Notes: a model not told the origin generated them from the letters alone. Counted from the stretch's first letter, positions 1 to 8,148 are shown. The stretch is DNA of 29,590 nucleotides from DAOMOP01 sp035444405 (GCA_035444405.1 DAOMOP010000031.1:1-29590); one strand, 5' to 3'. Program-made: numbers and translations.

Positions 1-317
1 GCCGGCGTGGTCGGGCGCGTGTCCTGCTCGGTCGTGCCGCCGCCGTCGAGGTTGGCCTGCGCGAGCACCTGAGCCGCGTCGGGCGCGCGGGCATGGCGCG
101 CATTGACCAGCACGACTTCGAGGCCGCGGTCGCGTTGATGCACCGCCGGCTGCGGCGGAGCGAGAAAGCCGGTGCTCAGCACGAGGCCGTGCAGCAGCAG
201 CGAGACGGTGAGCCCGAACGCGAGCAGCGGGCTCAGGCCGATCGACGCGAGCGGCCAGCGGCGGCTGGAGCTGCCGAACGCGTGAGCGAGGCCGGGAAAA
301 GGCGTAGTGCCTGCCAA
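1..317 (-). CDS. TonB-like energy transducer, N-terminal part (runs off the window)
   Basis: Only the first ~105 residues are present; the 3' end lies before position 1. The visible part is a short basic N-terminus, one hydrophobic segment at about residues 34-51 (LLAFGLTVSLLLHGLVL), then a periplasmic-type stretch with LEVVLVNARHARAP and a QANLDGGG motif. That order is typical of TonB-family proteins encoded next to RNB exonucleases in betaproteobacteria (recalled family knowledge). TonB proteins pass proton-motive-force energy from the inner membrane to outer-membrane receptors. I chose a TTG start because no ATG or GTG in this frame fits; an AAGGGA ribosome site lies 9 nt upstream, inside the end of the RNB gene. 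The start is 4 nt after the RNB stop codon, so the two are probably co-transcribed. The receptor partner cannot be told from this fragment. Confidence 0.65.
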   Translation of the reverse strand, partial: MAGTTPFPGLAHAFGSSSRRWPLASIGLSPLLAFGLTVSLLLHGLVLSTGFLAPPQPAVHQRDRGLEVVLVNARHARAPDAAQVLAQANLDGGGTTEQDTRPTTP

Positions 318-321
318 AGCG

Positions 322-2229
322 TCACGTCCCTTCGTAGACCGGGTCGGCCGCGTCCTCGGGGCCGGGCTCGGCCAGGGTTTCGACAAACCGCGCGGCGACG
401 TCGACGTCGATCAGGTCGCTGTGCTCGACCGCGATGCGGATGCGCGTTCCCGGCAGCTGCAACGGCAGCGACGGCACCTTGATCACGAGCGGTATGTTCT
501 CGAGCTTGACGACGTTGTCGCGCAGCACGCGCGCCTCGACCTGCGGCTGCGACTGCTGGCGCAGCCAGCGCACGCACCAGTAGCGCTCCATGTGGCGCTG
601 GAACTCGCCGTAGGCGGCATAGGTGAGCTCGAAGTCGCGCAACGCCGCCATCAGGTCGGTCGACTTCGGGGCGAACGCGGGCGCCTCGCCCGTCAGCACG
701 GCGATGATCTGCCATTGGTTGACGAGGTCCACATAGCGGCGCAGCGGCGAGCTCGACCACGCGTAGCAGTCGACGCCGAGCGCCTCGTGCGGCTCGGCCG
801 ACATCGTCATCCTGACCTTGCCGCCGTTCTGCACGCGATAGAGCCCGGGGATCCCGGCTTCGTCGAGCAGTTTGCCCCACGTCGCGTTGGCGAGAATCAT
901 CAGCTCGGCGACCAGCTTGTCGAGCGGCGAGCCGCGCCGCCGCCGGCTCACCGTGACGTAGCCGGGACCGTCGCCGGTCTGCGTGTGCCAGTCGACGTAG
1001 AAGTTGTAGTCGACCTGGTTCTGGTTGGCGCTCGCCTTGCCGCGCCCGGCCTCGAGCACCGTGGCCAGATCCCACAGCAGCGTGAGCTCGCGCTTCCACT
1101 CGAAGTCCGCGCCGCCGTGCAGCAGCGTGTGCTCGTTGAACAGCGGCTCGACGTCGTGGTGGCGCAGGTTCGCGACGATGGGCACGCGCTCGACGCGGCT
1201 GTCGTGGCCGACGATCGCCAAGGCCGGCGACAGATCCAGGTACAGCGACACCGCCGGGCATTCGCGCCCGGCTGCGAGCGTGAAGCGCTCGACGACCTCG
1301 TCGGGCAGCATCGTGATCTTGTTGCCCGGCATGTACACGGTCGACAGGCGCCGGCGGGCGATCGCGTCGAGCGCCGAGCCCCGGCCGAAGCCCAGTGCGG
1401 GCGCGGCGATGTGGATGCCGATGCGCCAGCCGCCGCCCTCGCGCGGCGTCACCGAGAACGCGTCGTCGATCTCGGTCGTCGTTGCGTCGTCGATCGAGAA
1501 GGCCTGTACGTCGGCGCGTGCGAGGCCGCTGTCGCCGCCCGGAGCGTCGAAGGCCGGGAACGCGATGCCGTCCGGAAAGTGCTCGAACAGGAAGCGGTTG
1601 AAGTGGAAGTCGTAGCTCGACGCGAGCGCGCCGCACTTGAGCAGCAGCCGCGGCACCGACAGGCCGGCGTCGACGCAGGCCGCTTCGACGGCCTTGGTCT
1701 CGATGCGGTTGCGGTCCGGGCGGTACAGCAGCTGCGGCAGCATGCCCTGCAGCTCGGGCGGCAGCCGGCCGGCGACGAGCTCGGCGCGCATCTGCTCCAT
1801 TGCCTCGGCCTGCTGGCGCTTCTTCTCGAGGCCGGCGAGCGCCGCCTTCAGGATGTCGTCGGGCGCCTTGCGGAAACGGCCGCGCCCCTTGCGGTGGAAG
1901 TAGATCGGCGCCGAGTGCAGGCGCAACAGCACCGCCGCCGCTTCGACTGCGTTCGGCGCCCGCCCGAAATATTCGGCTGCGAACGCTTCGAAGCCGAATT
2001 CGTCGTCACCGCACACCTCCCACAGGAAGTCGGTGTCGAGCTCTTCGGCGGCCGCCTCGGCGCGGTCGAGGAGCTCCATCGGCGCCGGCTCGCGAAACCG
2101 CAGCACCACATGGTTGCTCTTGAGCTTGACGCGCTTGCCGTGCGAGGTCTCGACCTGCAGCGAGGCATCGTTGTCGGCGAGCACGGTTCCCGCCTTGAAC
2201 GCCCCGCTCTCTTCAAAAAGCACAAACAT
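322..2229 (-). CDS. RNB-domain exoribonuclease (RNase II/R family)
   Basis: This 635-residue protein has a degenerate N-terminal region and a clear RNB catalytic domain over about residues 250-550. Visible motifs are IDDATTTEIDDAFSV, with the metal-binding aspartates, GWRIGIHIA, YMPGNKITMLP and the late SPLRRYVDLVNQWQ. The family degrades RNA 3'-to-5' to nucleoside monophosphates in the cytoplasm. It is shorter than RNase R (about 800) and close to RNase II (about 640), but the N-terminus does not show a standard cold-shock-domain pair that I can recognise, so I do not assign rnb or rnr. The frame is open for another 71 codons upstream; I chose the start at MFVLFEESG because a GGTGG ribosome site precedes it and the upstream residues look like translated non-coding DNA. 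The TonB-like gene follows closely. Confidence 0.88.
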   Translation of the reverse strand: MFVLFEESGAFKAGTVLADNDASLQVETSHGKRVKLKSNHVVLRFREPAPMELLDRAEAAAEELDTDFLWEVCGDDEFGFEAFAAEYFGRAPNAVEAAAVLLRLHSAPIYFHRKGRGRFRKAPDDILKAALAGLEKKRQQAEAMEQMRAELVAGRLPPELQGMLPQLLYRPDRNRIETKAVEAACVDAGLSVPRLLLKCGALASSYDFHFNRFLFEHFPDGIAFPAFDAPGGDSGLARADVQAFSIDDATTTEIDDAFSVTPREGGGWRIGIHIAAPALGFGRGSALDAIARRRLSTVYMPGNKITMLPDEVVERFTLAAGRECPAVSLYLDLSPALAIVGHDSRVERVPIVANLRHHDVEPLFNEHTLLHGGADFEWKRELTLLWDLATVLEAGRGKASANQNQVDYNFYVDWHTQTGDGPGYVTVSRRRRGSPLDKLVAELMILANATWGKLLDEAGIPGLYRVQNGGKVRMTMSAEPHEALGVDCYAWSSSPLRRYVDLVNQWQIIAVLTGEAPAFAPKSTDLMAALRDFELTYAAYGEFQRHMERYWCVRWLRQQSQPQVEARVLRDNVVKLENIPLVIKVPSLPLQLPGTRIRIAVEHSDLIDVDVAARFVETLAEPGPEDAADPVYEGT

Positions 2230-2543
2230 CAACCACCGCCACGAATAATCAATTGCGACAGTGTACTGGATTGCACCGCGGCTCACCGCAACGGTCGTGT
2301 CGGGATGTGTTCGAGCCCGCGGCGGCGGCGCACCGGCAATGCGCGTATACTGTGCGGCCTGCGGAGGCGCTCCACCGCAGGCCGTTTTCGCCGGCGGCTT
2401 CTTAACGCGTATCAAGCCCTTTGCTGCGCCGCTCCGGGACAATACGCGGGGTGCCGGGCGCGACGCCGTCGCGGGGTCGTCGTACTCGAGAACGAATGGT
2501 GGGCCTTGGGCCGATTTGAAGAAAGGCAGTAGCGAGGGAGAAC
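2230..2543. other. Divergent intergenic region between RNB gene and ZapG-like gene
   Basis: These 314 nt separate two divergent genes and must hold both promoters. A TATACT box (2346-2351, plus strand) is a candidate -10, but I see no good -35 at the proper distance. A strong hairpin with a short T-run follows it (listed separately). A GGGAG ribosome site lies just before the start codon at 2544. No tRNA or convincing small protein was seen. Confidence 0.5.
2355..2388 (+). terminator. Hairpin with T-run (possible attenuator or small-RNA terminator)
   Basis: A perfect 10-bp stem (CGGCCTGCGG at 2355-2364 with CCGCAGGCCG at 2375-2384) encloses a 10-nt loop and is followed by TTTT. It reads as an intrinsic terminator on the plus strand, but no plus-strand gene lies upstream within the window. 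It may end a short leader RNA or attenuate transcription into the ZapG-like gene. Confidence 0.4.
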
Positions 2544-3716
2544 ATGACTGAACAAACGTGGTGGGTCGTCGCGATCGTGGCCGTCGTGGTTGCGGCCGTG
2601 ATCGGTTTCTTTGTCGGTCGCCAGAGCGGCAGCGGCAAGCAGCGCATCGAGGAGCTCGAATCGGAGCTGATGCGGCAGAAGGACGAGCTCAGCGGCTACA
2701 AGCGCGAGGTCGAGACCCACTTCGACAAGACGGCGAGCCTGTTCGTGTCGATGGCCGGCTCGTACCGCGAGCTGTTCCAGCACCTGTCGTCGGGTTACGA
2801 GAAGCTGTCGGCCGGTTCGGCGCGTGATCTGTTCAAGGAGCGCGTGACGACGCTGCTGCTCGACGGCAGCAAGGACGTCGCGGCGGTCGGCGAGGCCGCA
2901 CCCGGACAGAAGGCCGGGGTGAAACCGGCGACTGGAGCGGCGGGCCAGGGGGCCAGCGCCGACAAGCCGGCCGCTGCGCAGGAGAGCGCGGGCAAGGACA
3001 AGGCTGGTCCCGATCAGGCTGCGCCGGCAGCCGCCGCGGCGGCGACGGGCGCGTCGGGCGATGCGAAGCCGACGCTGAGTCCGCTGCAGGGCGAGAAGGC
3101 CGTCCCGGCCGCGGCCACCACACTCGGCGCCGCCAAGGCGTCGGCGAGCAGCGCCGACAGCGGTGACAAGTCGGCTCAGGCGGGCAAAACGGCGGCAGGC
3201 GAGGGCGGTGGCAGCGCGGCGGCCGCGGTCGACGTGAGCGCGAAGACGGCGCCGGGTCCGAAGGCCTCCGAACAGTCGGCTGAAACGAAGAAGGCCACCG
3301 AGCCGGTGAAGCCGAGCGTCGAAACCAGGCCTGCGACGCAAGCCAAGGCGGCTGACGCGAAAGTCACCGCCGAAGCCAAGGCGGCGGAAGCAAAGCCGGC
3401 CAACGATGCGAAGGCCGCAGAAGCGAAGGCCGCAGAAGCTAAGGCCACGGATGCCAAGGCGGCTGCGGATGCAAAGCCCGAGGCGGGCGCAAGACCAGCC
3501 GTGACTACGCAGCAGGCCGCCCCGACCGCCGCGGCCAAGGGCGCCGCAGTGTCGGGCGGCAACGGCGAGCCTGCAGCTCAGGGCGGCAAGAGCGCACAGG
3601 AGTCGGCGGCCGAGGTGACCGGCGCGGGAAGCGGGCCGAAAGCCGAGCCGTCGCCGGCCGCTGCCCCCAAGACTGCAGCGACGAGTGGCGCGGACAAGAA
3701 AGAGGTCAAGGCGTGA
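2544..3716 (+). CDS. ZapG/YhcB-like (DUF1043) membrane protein with long Ala/Lys-rich tail
   Basis: Residues 5-25 form one transmembrane helix ending in a GFFVGRQ motif. Residues 30-105 match the DUF1043/YhcB (ZapG) pattern: a charged coiled coil, then THFDKTASLF, YRELFQHLSSGYEKL. ZapG in Escherichia coli is an inner-membrane protein linked to cell division and envelope growth and is only about 130 residues long. Here about 280 further residues are added, dominated by Ala, Lys, Gly, Pro and Glu, including AEAKAAEAKA-type repeats near residues 255-310. The tail is probably disordered and cytoplasmic; its role is unknown. The start has a good GGGAG site 5 nt upstream. An intrinsic terminator lies just past the stop, inside the convergent methyltransferase gene. 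Confidence 0.8.
   Translation: MTEQTWWVVAIVAVVVAAVIGFFVGRQSGSGKQRIEELESELMRQKDELSGYKREVETHFDKTASLFVSMAGSYRELFQHLSSGYEKLSAGSARDLFKERVTTLLLDGSKDVAAVGEAAPGQKAGVKPATGAAGQGASADKPAAAQESAGKDKAGPDQAAPAAAAAATGASGDAKPTLSPLQGEKAVPAAATTLGAAKASASSADSGDKSAQAGKTAAGEGGGSAAAAVDVSAKTAPGPKASEQSAETKKATEPVKPSVETRPATQAKAADAKVTAEAKAAEAKPANDAKAAEAKAAEAKATDAKAAADAKPEAGARPAVTTQQAAPTAAAKGAAVSGGNGEPAAQGGKSAQESAAEVTGAGSGPKAEPSPAAAPKTAATSGADKKEVKA
3408..3437 (+). repeat. 15-bp perfect tandem duplication within the Ala/Lys tail
   Basis: The unit GCGAAGGCCGCAGAA occurs twice back to back and is followed by a partial, diverged third copy. It encodes AKAAE repeats in the tail of the ZapG-like protein. This is the likely mechanism of tail growth (slippage), and a place where strains may differ in length. 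Confidence 0.8.
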
Positions 3717-3752
3717 GCCCTCCGGCGCGCTGAGTAAAACCGGCGCGCACGC

Positions 3753-4601
3753 TCAGGCGCGGGCGCTGACGACCAGGGCGAGGGCTTCGAGTGCGAAGCC
3801 CCCGCCTTTTTTGTCGCGGTATCGTGCAAGCTCCTCGGCCACCGCGGCACGCAGTCTCTGCTGGGTCGTGTCGGGCAGGCGCGCGAGCGACTCGGCAGCC
3901 CCGCCGGCCAGATCGAGGAAGGCCTGCCAGTAGTCGGCCGCGCTGTCGAAGTGGCACGCGAAGCGACACGGGGCCACGCGCACGTCGGCAAAGCCGGCCC
4001 GCTGCAGGGCGTCGGTCAGTTGCTCCGTATCGCCGAAGCGAAACACCGACGGCCGCGGCACGCGCGGGGCCGGCAGCAGCCGGGCGATGCAGTCCTGGGC
4101 GCAGCCGATCAGCGGGACCGCCTCGCGCGGCCCCCACACCGACATCGCGAGCCGGCCGCCCGGCCGCAGCACGCGGCGCATCTCGGCCAGCGCACGCTCC
4201 GCGTGCGGGAACATGAACAGCGCCAGCCCGGCCAGCACGCGGTCGACGCTCGCGTCGGCCACGCACAGCTGCTCGGCATCGGCCGCGGCAAAGGCCAGCG
4301 CGCTGCAGCCCGACAGCGCGGTCGCGCGGCGCCGTCCTTCGGCGAGCATGACCTCGGCGATATCGGTCGCCAGCACCCAGCCGTCGGGCGCGATGCGCTG
4401 TGCCGCGTCGCGGGCGAGCAGGCACGGGCCGCTGGCGAGGTCGAGCACGTGCTGGCCGGGGGCGAGGTCGGCCGCTTCGAGCAGCGCGTCGGCGAGATCG
4501 CTGCGCAGGTGGGCCCCGTCGGCGTAGCGGGCGGCGATGCGGTTGAAGCCGGCGCGCTCGAGCGCCTTGAAGCGCGCCGGATCGAAATCGGGTGTGCTCA
4601 C
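3753..4601 (-). CDS. Class I SAM-dependent methyltransferase
   Basis: The 282-residue protein shows the SAM-binding motif I (VLDLASGPCLLARDAA, about residues 52-67), an acidic end of strand 2 (VLATDIAEVML), LAFAAADAEQL, and the motif LRPGGRLAMSVWGP of the UbiE/Methyltransf_11 group. The substrate is not evident; relatives methylate quinone precursors or other small molecules. The GTG start follows an AAAGGG site 8 nt upstream. The frame is open further upstream only because it runs through the neighbouring esterase gene. It begins 4 nt after the esterase stop, so it is the last gene of a four-gene minus-strand operon. Its 3' end contains the terminator of the convergent gene. Confidence 0.8.
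   Translation of the reverse strand: MSTPDFDPARFKALERAGFNRIAARYADGAHLRSDLADALLEAADLAPGQHVLDLASGPCLLARDAAQRIAPDGWVLATDIAEVMLAEGRRRATALSGCSALAFAAADAEQLCVADASVDRVLAGLALFMFPHAERALAEMRRVLRPGGRLAMSVWGPREAVPLIGCAQDCIARLLPAPRVPRPSVFRFGDTEQLTDALQRAGFADVRVAPCRFACHFDSAADYWQAFLDLAGGAAESLARLPDTTQQRLRAAVAEELARYRDKKGGGFALEALALVVSARA
3777..3812 (+). terminator. Intrinsic terminator of the ZapG-like gene, inside an antisense CDS
   Basis: GGCG-A-GGGCTTCG (3777-3789) pairs with CGAAGCCC-C-CGCC (3794-3806) with one mismatch and an AGTG loop, followed directly by six T (3807-3812). This is a textbook rho-independent terminator for plus-strand transcription. It lies 60 nt after the ZapG-like stop, within the last codons of the convergent methyltransferase gene, where it encodes DKKGGGFALEALA on the other strand. 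Confidence 0.8.
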
Positions 4602-4605
4602 GTGC

Positions 4606-5259
4606 TCACCCTTTCGTTGCCGCGCGTGCGCGCACGGTGGCTTCTTCGGGCGCTTGGGTCGGGGCGTCCGCAGCGCGGCCGAGCCCGGCGAATTCGAGCA
4701 CGGCGTCGAGATAGTCGGTCCAGCGCGAGAAGCCGTGGTCGCCGCCTTCGAGCACGGTCTGGCGCGCGCCGGCGTACTTCGCCACGGCGACGCGATAGTC
4801 GAGCACCTCGTCGCCGGTCTCGACCAGCAGCCAGTAGCGCTCGGGCCGGGTGATCGCGCCGACGTCGAGCGCGCGCAGCGCGTCGACGTGCGCGCGCGTG
4901 AAGTCGAAGGTCTCGCCGGTGTACAGATTCGTCTGCGGCCCGATCCAGTCCTCCAGCGCACTGGGCGCGACGACCGCCGGATTGACCAGCACGGCCTTCA
5001 GGCCATGGCGCTCGGCGAGCCAGGTCGCGTAGTAGCCACCCAGCGAGCTGCCCACCAGCGTCGGGTCGGCGCCCGACCCGTCGCGCCGGCAACGCGCGAT
5101 CTGCGTCTCGATCAGCGCGATCGCCTCGCGCGGTGCGACCGGCAGTTGCTCGCACCATAACGCCGCGCCGAGGCCAAGGGCGCGCATGCGCTGCCCGAGG
5201 GCGGTGGACTTGATCGATGCCGGAGAGGAGCGGAAACCGTGCAGATAGATGATGGTCAT
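4606..5259 (-). CDS. YqiA-like alpha/beta-hydrolase (esterase)
   Basis: The 217-residue protein starts MTIIYLHGFRSSPAS, the YqiA/UPF0227 signature with the oxyanion-side HGF. The nucleophile elbow is GSSLGGYYA (Ser72). A candidate acid lies in ETGDEVLDY and the catalytic His in EGGDHGFSRW. E. coli YqiA has acyl-CoA and short-ester hydrolase activity in vitro; the physiological substrate is unknown. The C-terminal 20 residues are Ala-rich and beyond the family core. The start codon overlaps the stop of the YkgJ-type gene (ATGA), which points to translational coupling in the DUF2478-ykgJ-yqiA-methyltransferase operon. Confidence 0.8.
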   Translation of the reverse strand: MTIIYLHGFRSSPASIKSTALGQRMRALGLGAALWCEQLPVAPREAIALIETQIARCRRDGSGADPTLVGSSLGGYYATWLAERHGLKAVLVNPAVVAPSALEDWIGPQTNLYTGETFDFTRAHVDALRALDVGAITRPERYWLLVETGDEVLDYRVAVAKYAGARQTVLEGGDHGFSRWTDYLDAVLEFAGLGRAADAPTQAPEEATVRARAATKG

Positions 5260-5528
5260 GGCTTGTGGCTGGTTTCGGGAGTGGTCAGCTTTTCGAGGCG
5301 CGTGAGCCAGGCGAGCGCTTCGTCGCGGCTGGTGCCGCACATTTCGGCGGAGGGGGCGAGCCCGGCGCAGCAGCGCGGACGCTGAGGCAGGGCGAAGATC
5401 GCGCAGCGCAGGTCGTCGGTGAGCTGTGGACAGCGCACGCGGGCGGGCTTGCCGCCCGGCAGGCCGGGAATCGGACTCGAGATCGACGGCGCGATGCAGC
5501 AGGCGCCGCAGCCGGGGCGACAATCCAT
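5256..5528 (-). CDS. YkgJ-family small cysteine-cluster protein
   Basis: This 90-residue protein carries nine cysteines, in the pattern MDCRPGCGACC at the N-terminus, then VRCPQL, RCAIF, PRCCAG and EMCGTS. That is the YkgJ/CxxCxxCC zinc- or iron-sulfur-binding family (PF03692). Function is unknown for most members. The ATG chosen gives the family's usual short N-terminus, although its ribosome site is weak and the start lies only 5 nt after the DUF2478 stop, so it may rely on coupled translation. It overlaps the YqiA-like gene by 4 nt. Confidence 0.75.
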   Translation of the reverse strand: MDCRPGCGACCIAPSISSPIPGLPGGKPARVRCPQLTDDLRCAIFALPQRPRCCAGLAPSAEMCGTSRDEALAWLTRLEKLTTPETSHKP

Positions 5529-5533
5529 GCGAC

Positions 5534-6061
5534 TCAGGCGCTCGCGCGCACGCTCGCCCACCAGTCGAGGATATTCTGCAGGTTCGGCTCGAGCAGGGCC
5601 GATTCGCCGCCGGTGAATTCCTGCCATTCCTTCAGAAAGCGTCCGCCGACCGCGGTGAGCAGCGGCACGCCGGCCATCACCGTGGTCGCCATCTCGGTGC
5701 GCAGCCCGGCGCCGACCGCTTCCTGCGCGCCGAACTTGTTCACGAAGACGAGCTCGGCACCGCCGTCGATCGCGGCGCGCACCGCCATGCCGGCATATGC
5801 GAGCGATGAGGTGTCGAGCCGGCACGCCTCGGAGCCGCTGCCGAGCTCCTGCGACAGGGCAAAGCGCTCGCCGGTGGCGAGGTCTTCCATTTCCATGCCG
5901 CACGGATCGCCCTCGGCGAGACCGACGTCGTGCTGCAGGACGCCACCCAGGCGCACCCCTTGTGCGGCGAGCCGGCGTGCTGCCTGGACCATCAACGCTT
6001 CGACGCGATCGGTCGGCGAATAGACAATGGCGGCAATCGGGGCGATCGAATCTTCGGACAT
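5534..6061 (-). CDS. DUF2478-domain protein
   Basis: The 175-residue protein begins IAAIVYSPTDRVEALMVQAARRLAAQGVRLGGVLQ, matching the start of DUF2478 (PF10649), whose fold resembles nucleotide-binding proteins but which has no P-loop here. Later features are LATGERFALSQELGSGSEACRLD, ELVFVNKFGAQEAVG and a conserved-looking TAVGGRFLKEWQEFTGG. DUF2478 genes often lie beside molybdenum transport or cofactor genes (recalled association), but none are seen nearby. I chose MSEDS rather than an ATG 7 codons upstream because that fits the family start. It is the first gene of the minus-strand operon that continues to the methyltransferase. Confidence 0.7.
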   Translation of the reverse strand: MSEDSIAPIAAIVYSPTDRVEALMVQAARRLAAQGVRLGGVLQHDVGLAEGDPCGMEMEDLATGERFALSQELGSGSEACRLDTSSLAYAGMAVRAAIDGGAELVFVNKFGAQEAVGAGLRTEMATTVMAGVPLLTAVGGRFLKEWQEFTGGESALLEPNLQNILDWWASVRASA

Positions 6062-6248
6062 GACGGCGGATCCGCAGGGCAACGCGCCATTGTCGCATTG
6101 CCGGAGGCGTGCGCACAGCCCTCGCGCGACACGGTGATCGCGTCATATGCAGCAATCGGAATAACGAACGAAATTTTTATTCTTTTGCGGCGTGAAGGAC
6201 GTCGGGTAACGTGACCGGCTTGTCCGATTCCCCTCGACAGGGAGCACC

Positions 6249-8051
6249 ATGCCGGTCCCGGAAAGCCTCCACGCCCTCGTCGTCGGCCTCGTCCTGCTGG
6301 GGCTTTTCGCAGTGTTCATCCGCGAATGGCTCAAGCCCGACGTCGCGGTGATGCTGGCGGTCGCCGCGCTGCTCGTGCTGGGGCTGCTCACGCCGGGGCA
6401 GGTGCTGGGCGTGTTCGCGAACAGCGCGCCGATCACGGTGGCGTGCCTGTTCATCATCAGCGGCGCCCTGAGCAGGACCGGCTGCGTCGACCGCCTCGGC
6501 GACTGGCTCGGTGCGATGGCCGGCCGCAGCGAGCGGCGGCTGCTGGTGGCGATGCTGCTGGTCGGCGTGCTGGTGTCGCCGTTCATCAACAACACCCCCG
6601 TCGTGATGGTGATGATTCCGGCGGTGATCGCGATCGCCGCGCGTCACGACATTGCGCCGTCACGCCTGCTGATCCCGCTCTCGTATGCGACCATTCTGGG
6701 GGGGCTGATCACGCTGGTCGGCACGTCGACGAACATCCTCGTCGATGGCGTCGCGCGCAGCGCGGGGCTGGCGCCGTTCCACATGTTCGAGATCAGCGCG
6801 CCGGCGATCGTGCTGGCGGCGATCGGCTGCGTCTTCATGTACTTGCTTGCGCCGCGCTTCCTGCCCGCGCGCGAGACGCTGACGCAGCAGTTCACCGGCA
6901 GCGGCGACCGCCTGTTCATGACCGAGCTGTTCGTGCCGGACGGCTCGCGCCTGGCCGGCCGTTCGCTGAAGGAGGCGCGGCTGTCGAACGGCACGATCAA
7001 GGTGCTGAAGCTGTTCCGCGGCGAAGAGGAGATCACGTCGCCCGCGGCGGACACCCAGCTCGTCGTCGGCGACCGTCTGATCGTCCACAGCCGCAGCAGC
7101 GCGATGATGGACTTGCGCAGCACCGATCTGGTCGGCCTGAAGGCGCAGGGCACCGACGCGCACGACCTCGAGACGCTGCGGCGCAGCGGCGTCGTGATGG
7201 TCGAGGCGATCGTCGGACAGACCTCGCGCTACGTGCTGCGCCCGATCCGCGATCTCGATCTGCTCGCCCGTTACGGCATCCACCTGATCGCGGTGCACCG
7301 CAAGGACGCTTCGATCCAGGACATCGGCGACGACTTCCAGCTGCAGTTCGGCGACGTGCTGCTGGTCGAGGGGACGCCGGCGCAGATCAAGCGCTTCTGC
7401 GAGAACGGCGATCTGTTCGCGATCACCGAGGGGCGCGTCCCCGCCAACCGCCAGGCCAAGGCCCCGATCGCGCTGGCGACCATCGTCGGCGTGATGGTGC
7501 TGGCCGCGTTCAACGTGATGCCGATCGAAGGGCTCGCGATGATCGGCGCGGCGATCGTCGTGGTGAGCGGCTGCATCCGCTCCGACGAGGCCTACAAGGC
7601 GATCGAATGGCCGATCCTGGTGCTGATCTTCGGCATGCTCGCGGTCAGCATCGCGATGCGCGAGTCGGGGCTCGCCGACCTGCTGGCAGGTGCGCTGGTG
7701 GCGGTTGGCGACGGCCTGTCGCCGTGGGCGATGCTCGCGCTGGTGATCCTGATCACGTCGATCGCCACCGAGTTCATCAGCAACAATGCCGTGGCGGTGC
7801 TGTTCACGCCGGTCGTGATCGGCGTCGCGCAGCAGCTCGGCGTCGATCCGCGCCCCTTCGTCGTCGGCGTGATGTTCGCGGCCAGCGCGAGCTTCGCGAC
7901 GCCGATCGGCTACCAGACCAATACGCTCGTCTATAACGCCGGCAACTACCGCTTCACCGACTTCGCGCGGCTCGGCGTGCCGATGAATCTGATCGTGTGG
8001 CTCACCGTGAGCCTGCTGATCCCGCTCTTCTGGCCGTTGGCGCCGCTGTGA
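6249..8051 (+). CDS. SLC13/DASS-type anion carrier with two TrkA-C (RCK_C) domains
   Basis: The 600-residue protein has hydrophobic helices on both sides of a soluble centre. The first half holds VSPFINNTPVVMVMIPAV and the GTSTN motif (LITLVGTSTNILVDG) typical of DASS carriers; the second half holds EFISNNAVAVLFTPVV and ASFATPIGYQTN. The central section, about residues 210-390, contains two TrkA-C domains (FMTELFVPDGSRLAGRSLKEA and VVMVEAIVGQTSRYVLRPIRD). Such proteins move dicarboxylates, sulfate or other anions with sodium, and the TrkA-C domains probably bind a small regulatory ligand. The substrate cannot be fixed from sequence. An AGGGAG site lies 5 nt before the ATG. No operon partner is obvious. 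Confidence 0.85.
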   Translation: MPVPESLHALVVGLVLLGLFAVFIREWLKPDVAVMLAVAALLVLGLLTPGQVLGVFANSAPITVACLFIISGALSRTGCVDRLGDWLGAMAGRSERRLLVAMLLVGVLVSPFINNTPVVMVMIPAVIAIAARHDIAPSRLLIPLSYATILGGLITLVGTSTNILVDGVARSAGLAPFHMFEISAPAIVLAAIGCVFMYLLAPRFLPARETLTQQFTGSGDRLFMTELFVPDGSRLAGRSLKEARLSNGTIKVLKLFRGEEEITSPAADTQLVVGDRLIVHSRSSAMMDLRSTDLVGLKAQGTDAHDLETLRRSGVVMVEAIVGQTSRYVLRPIRDLDLLARYGIHLIAVHRKDASIQDIGDDFQLQFGDVLLVEGTPAQIKRFCENGDLFAITEGRVPANRQAKAPIALATIVGVMVLAAFNVMPIEGLAMIGAAIVVVSGCIRSDEAYKAIEWPILVLIFGMLAVSIAMRESGLADLLAGALVAVGDGLSPWAMLALVILITSIATEFISNNAVAVLFTPVVIGVAQQLGVDPRPFVVGVMFAASASFATPIGYQTNTLVYNAGNYRFTDFARLGVPMNLIVWLTVSLLIPLFWPLAPL

Positions 8052-8148
8052 GCGCCCGTCCCGCCTCGCATATCCGCCGCGCTTGACCGGCTTCGCCGGC
8101 GCTGGGATAGTTCGACAGAACAATACTGCGCCGCGAGGAGACTGTGTC

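Noticed and set aside
307..2532. A 741-codon open plus-strand frame opposite the RNB gene
   Set aside because: It is antisense to a protein with clear RNB motifs, its composition is Arg/Ala/Gln-rich with no recognisable domain, and such long empty frames are expected in GC-rich DNA.
6195..6215. ACGT pair upstream of the SLC13-type carrier as a sixth MerR operator
   Set aside because: The two ACGT words are not at the 6-bp period and form no palindrome.
8087..8099. Small hairpin CCGGC-TTC-GCCGG after the carrier gene as a terminator
   Set aside because: The stem is only 5 bp and no T-run follows, so it cannot be supported as an intrinsic terminator.
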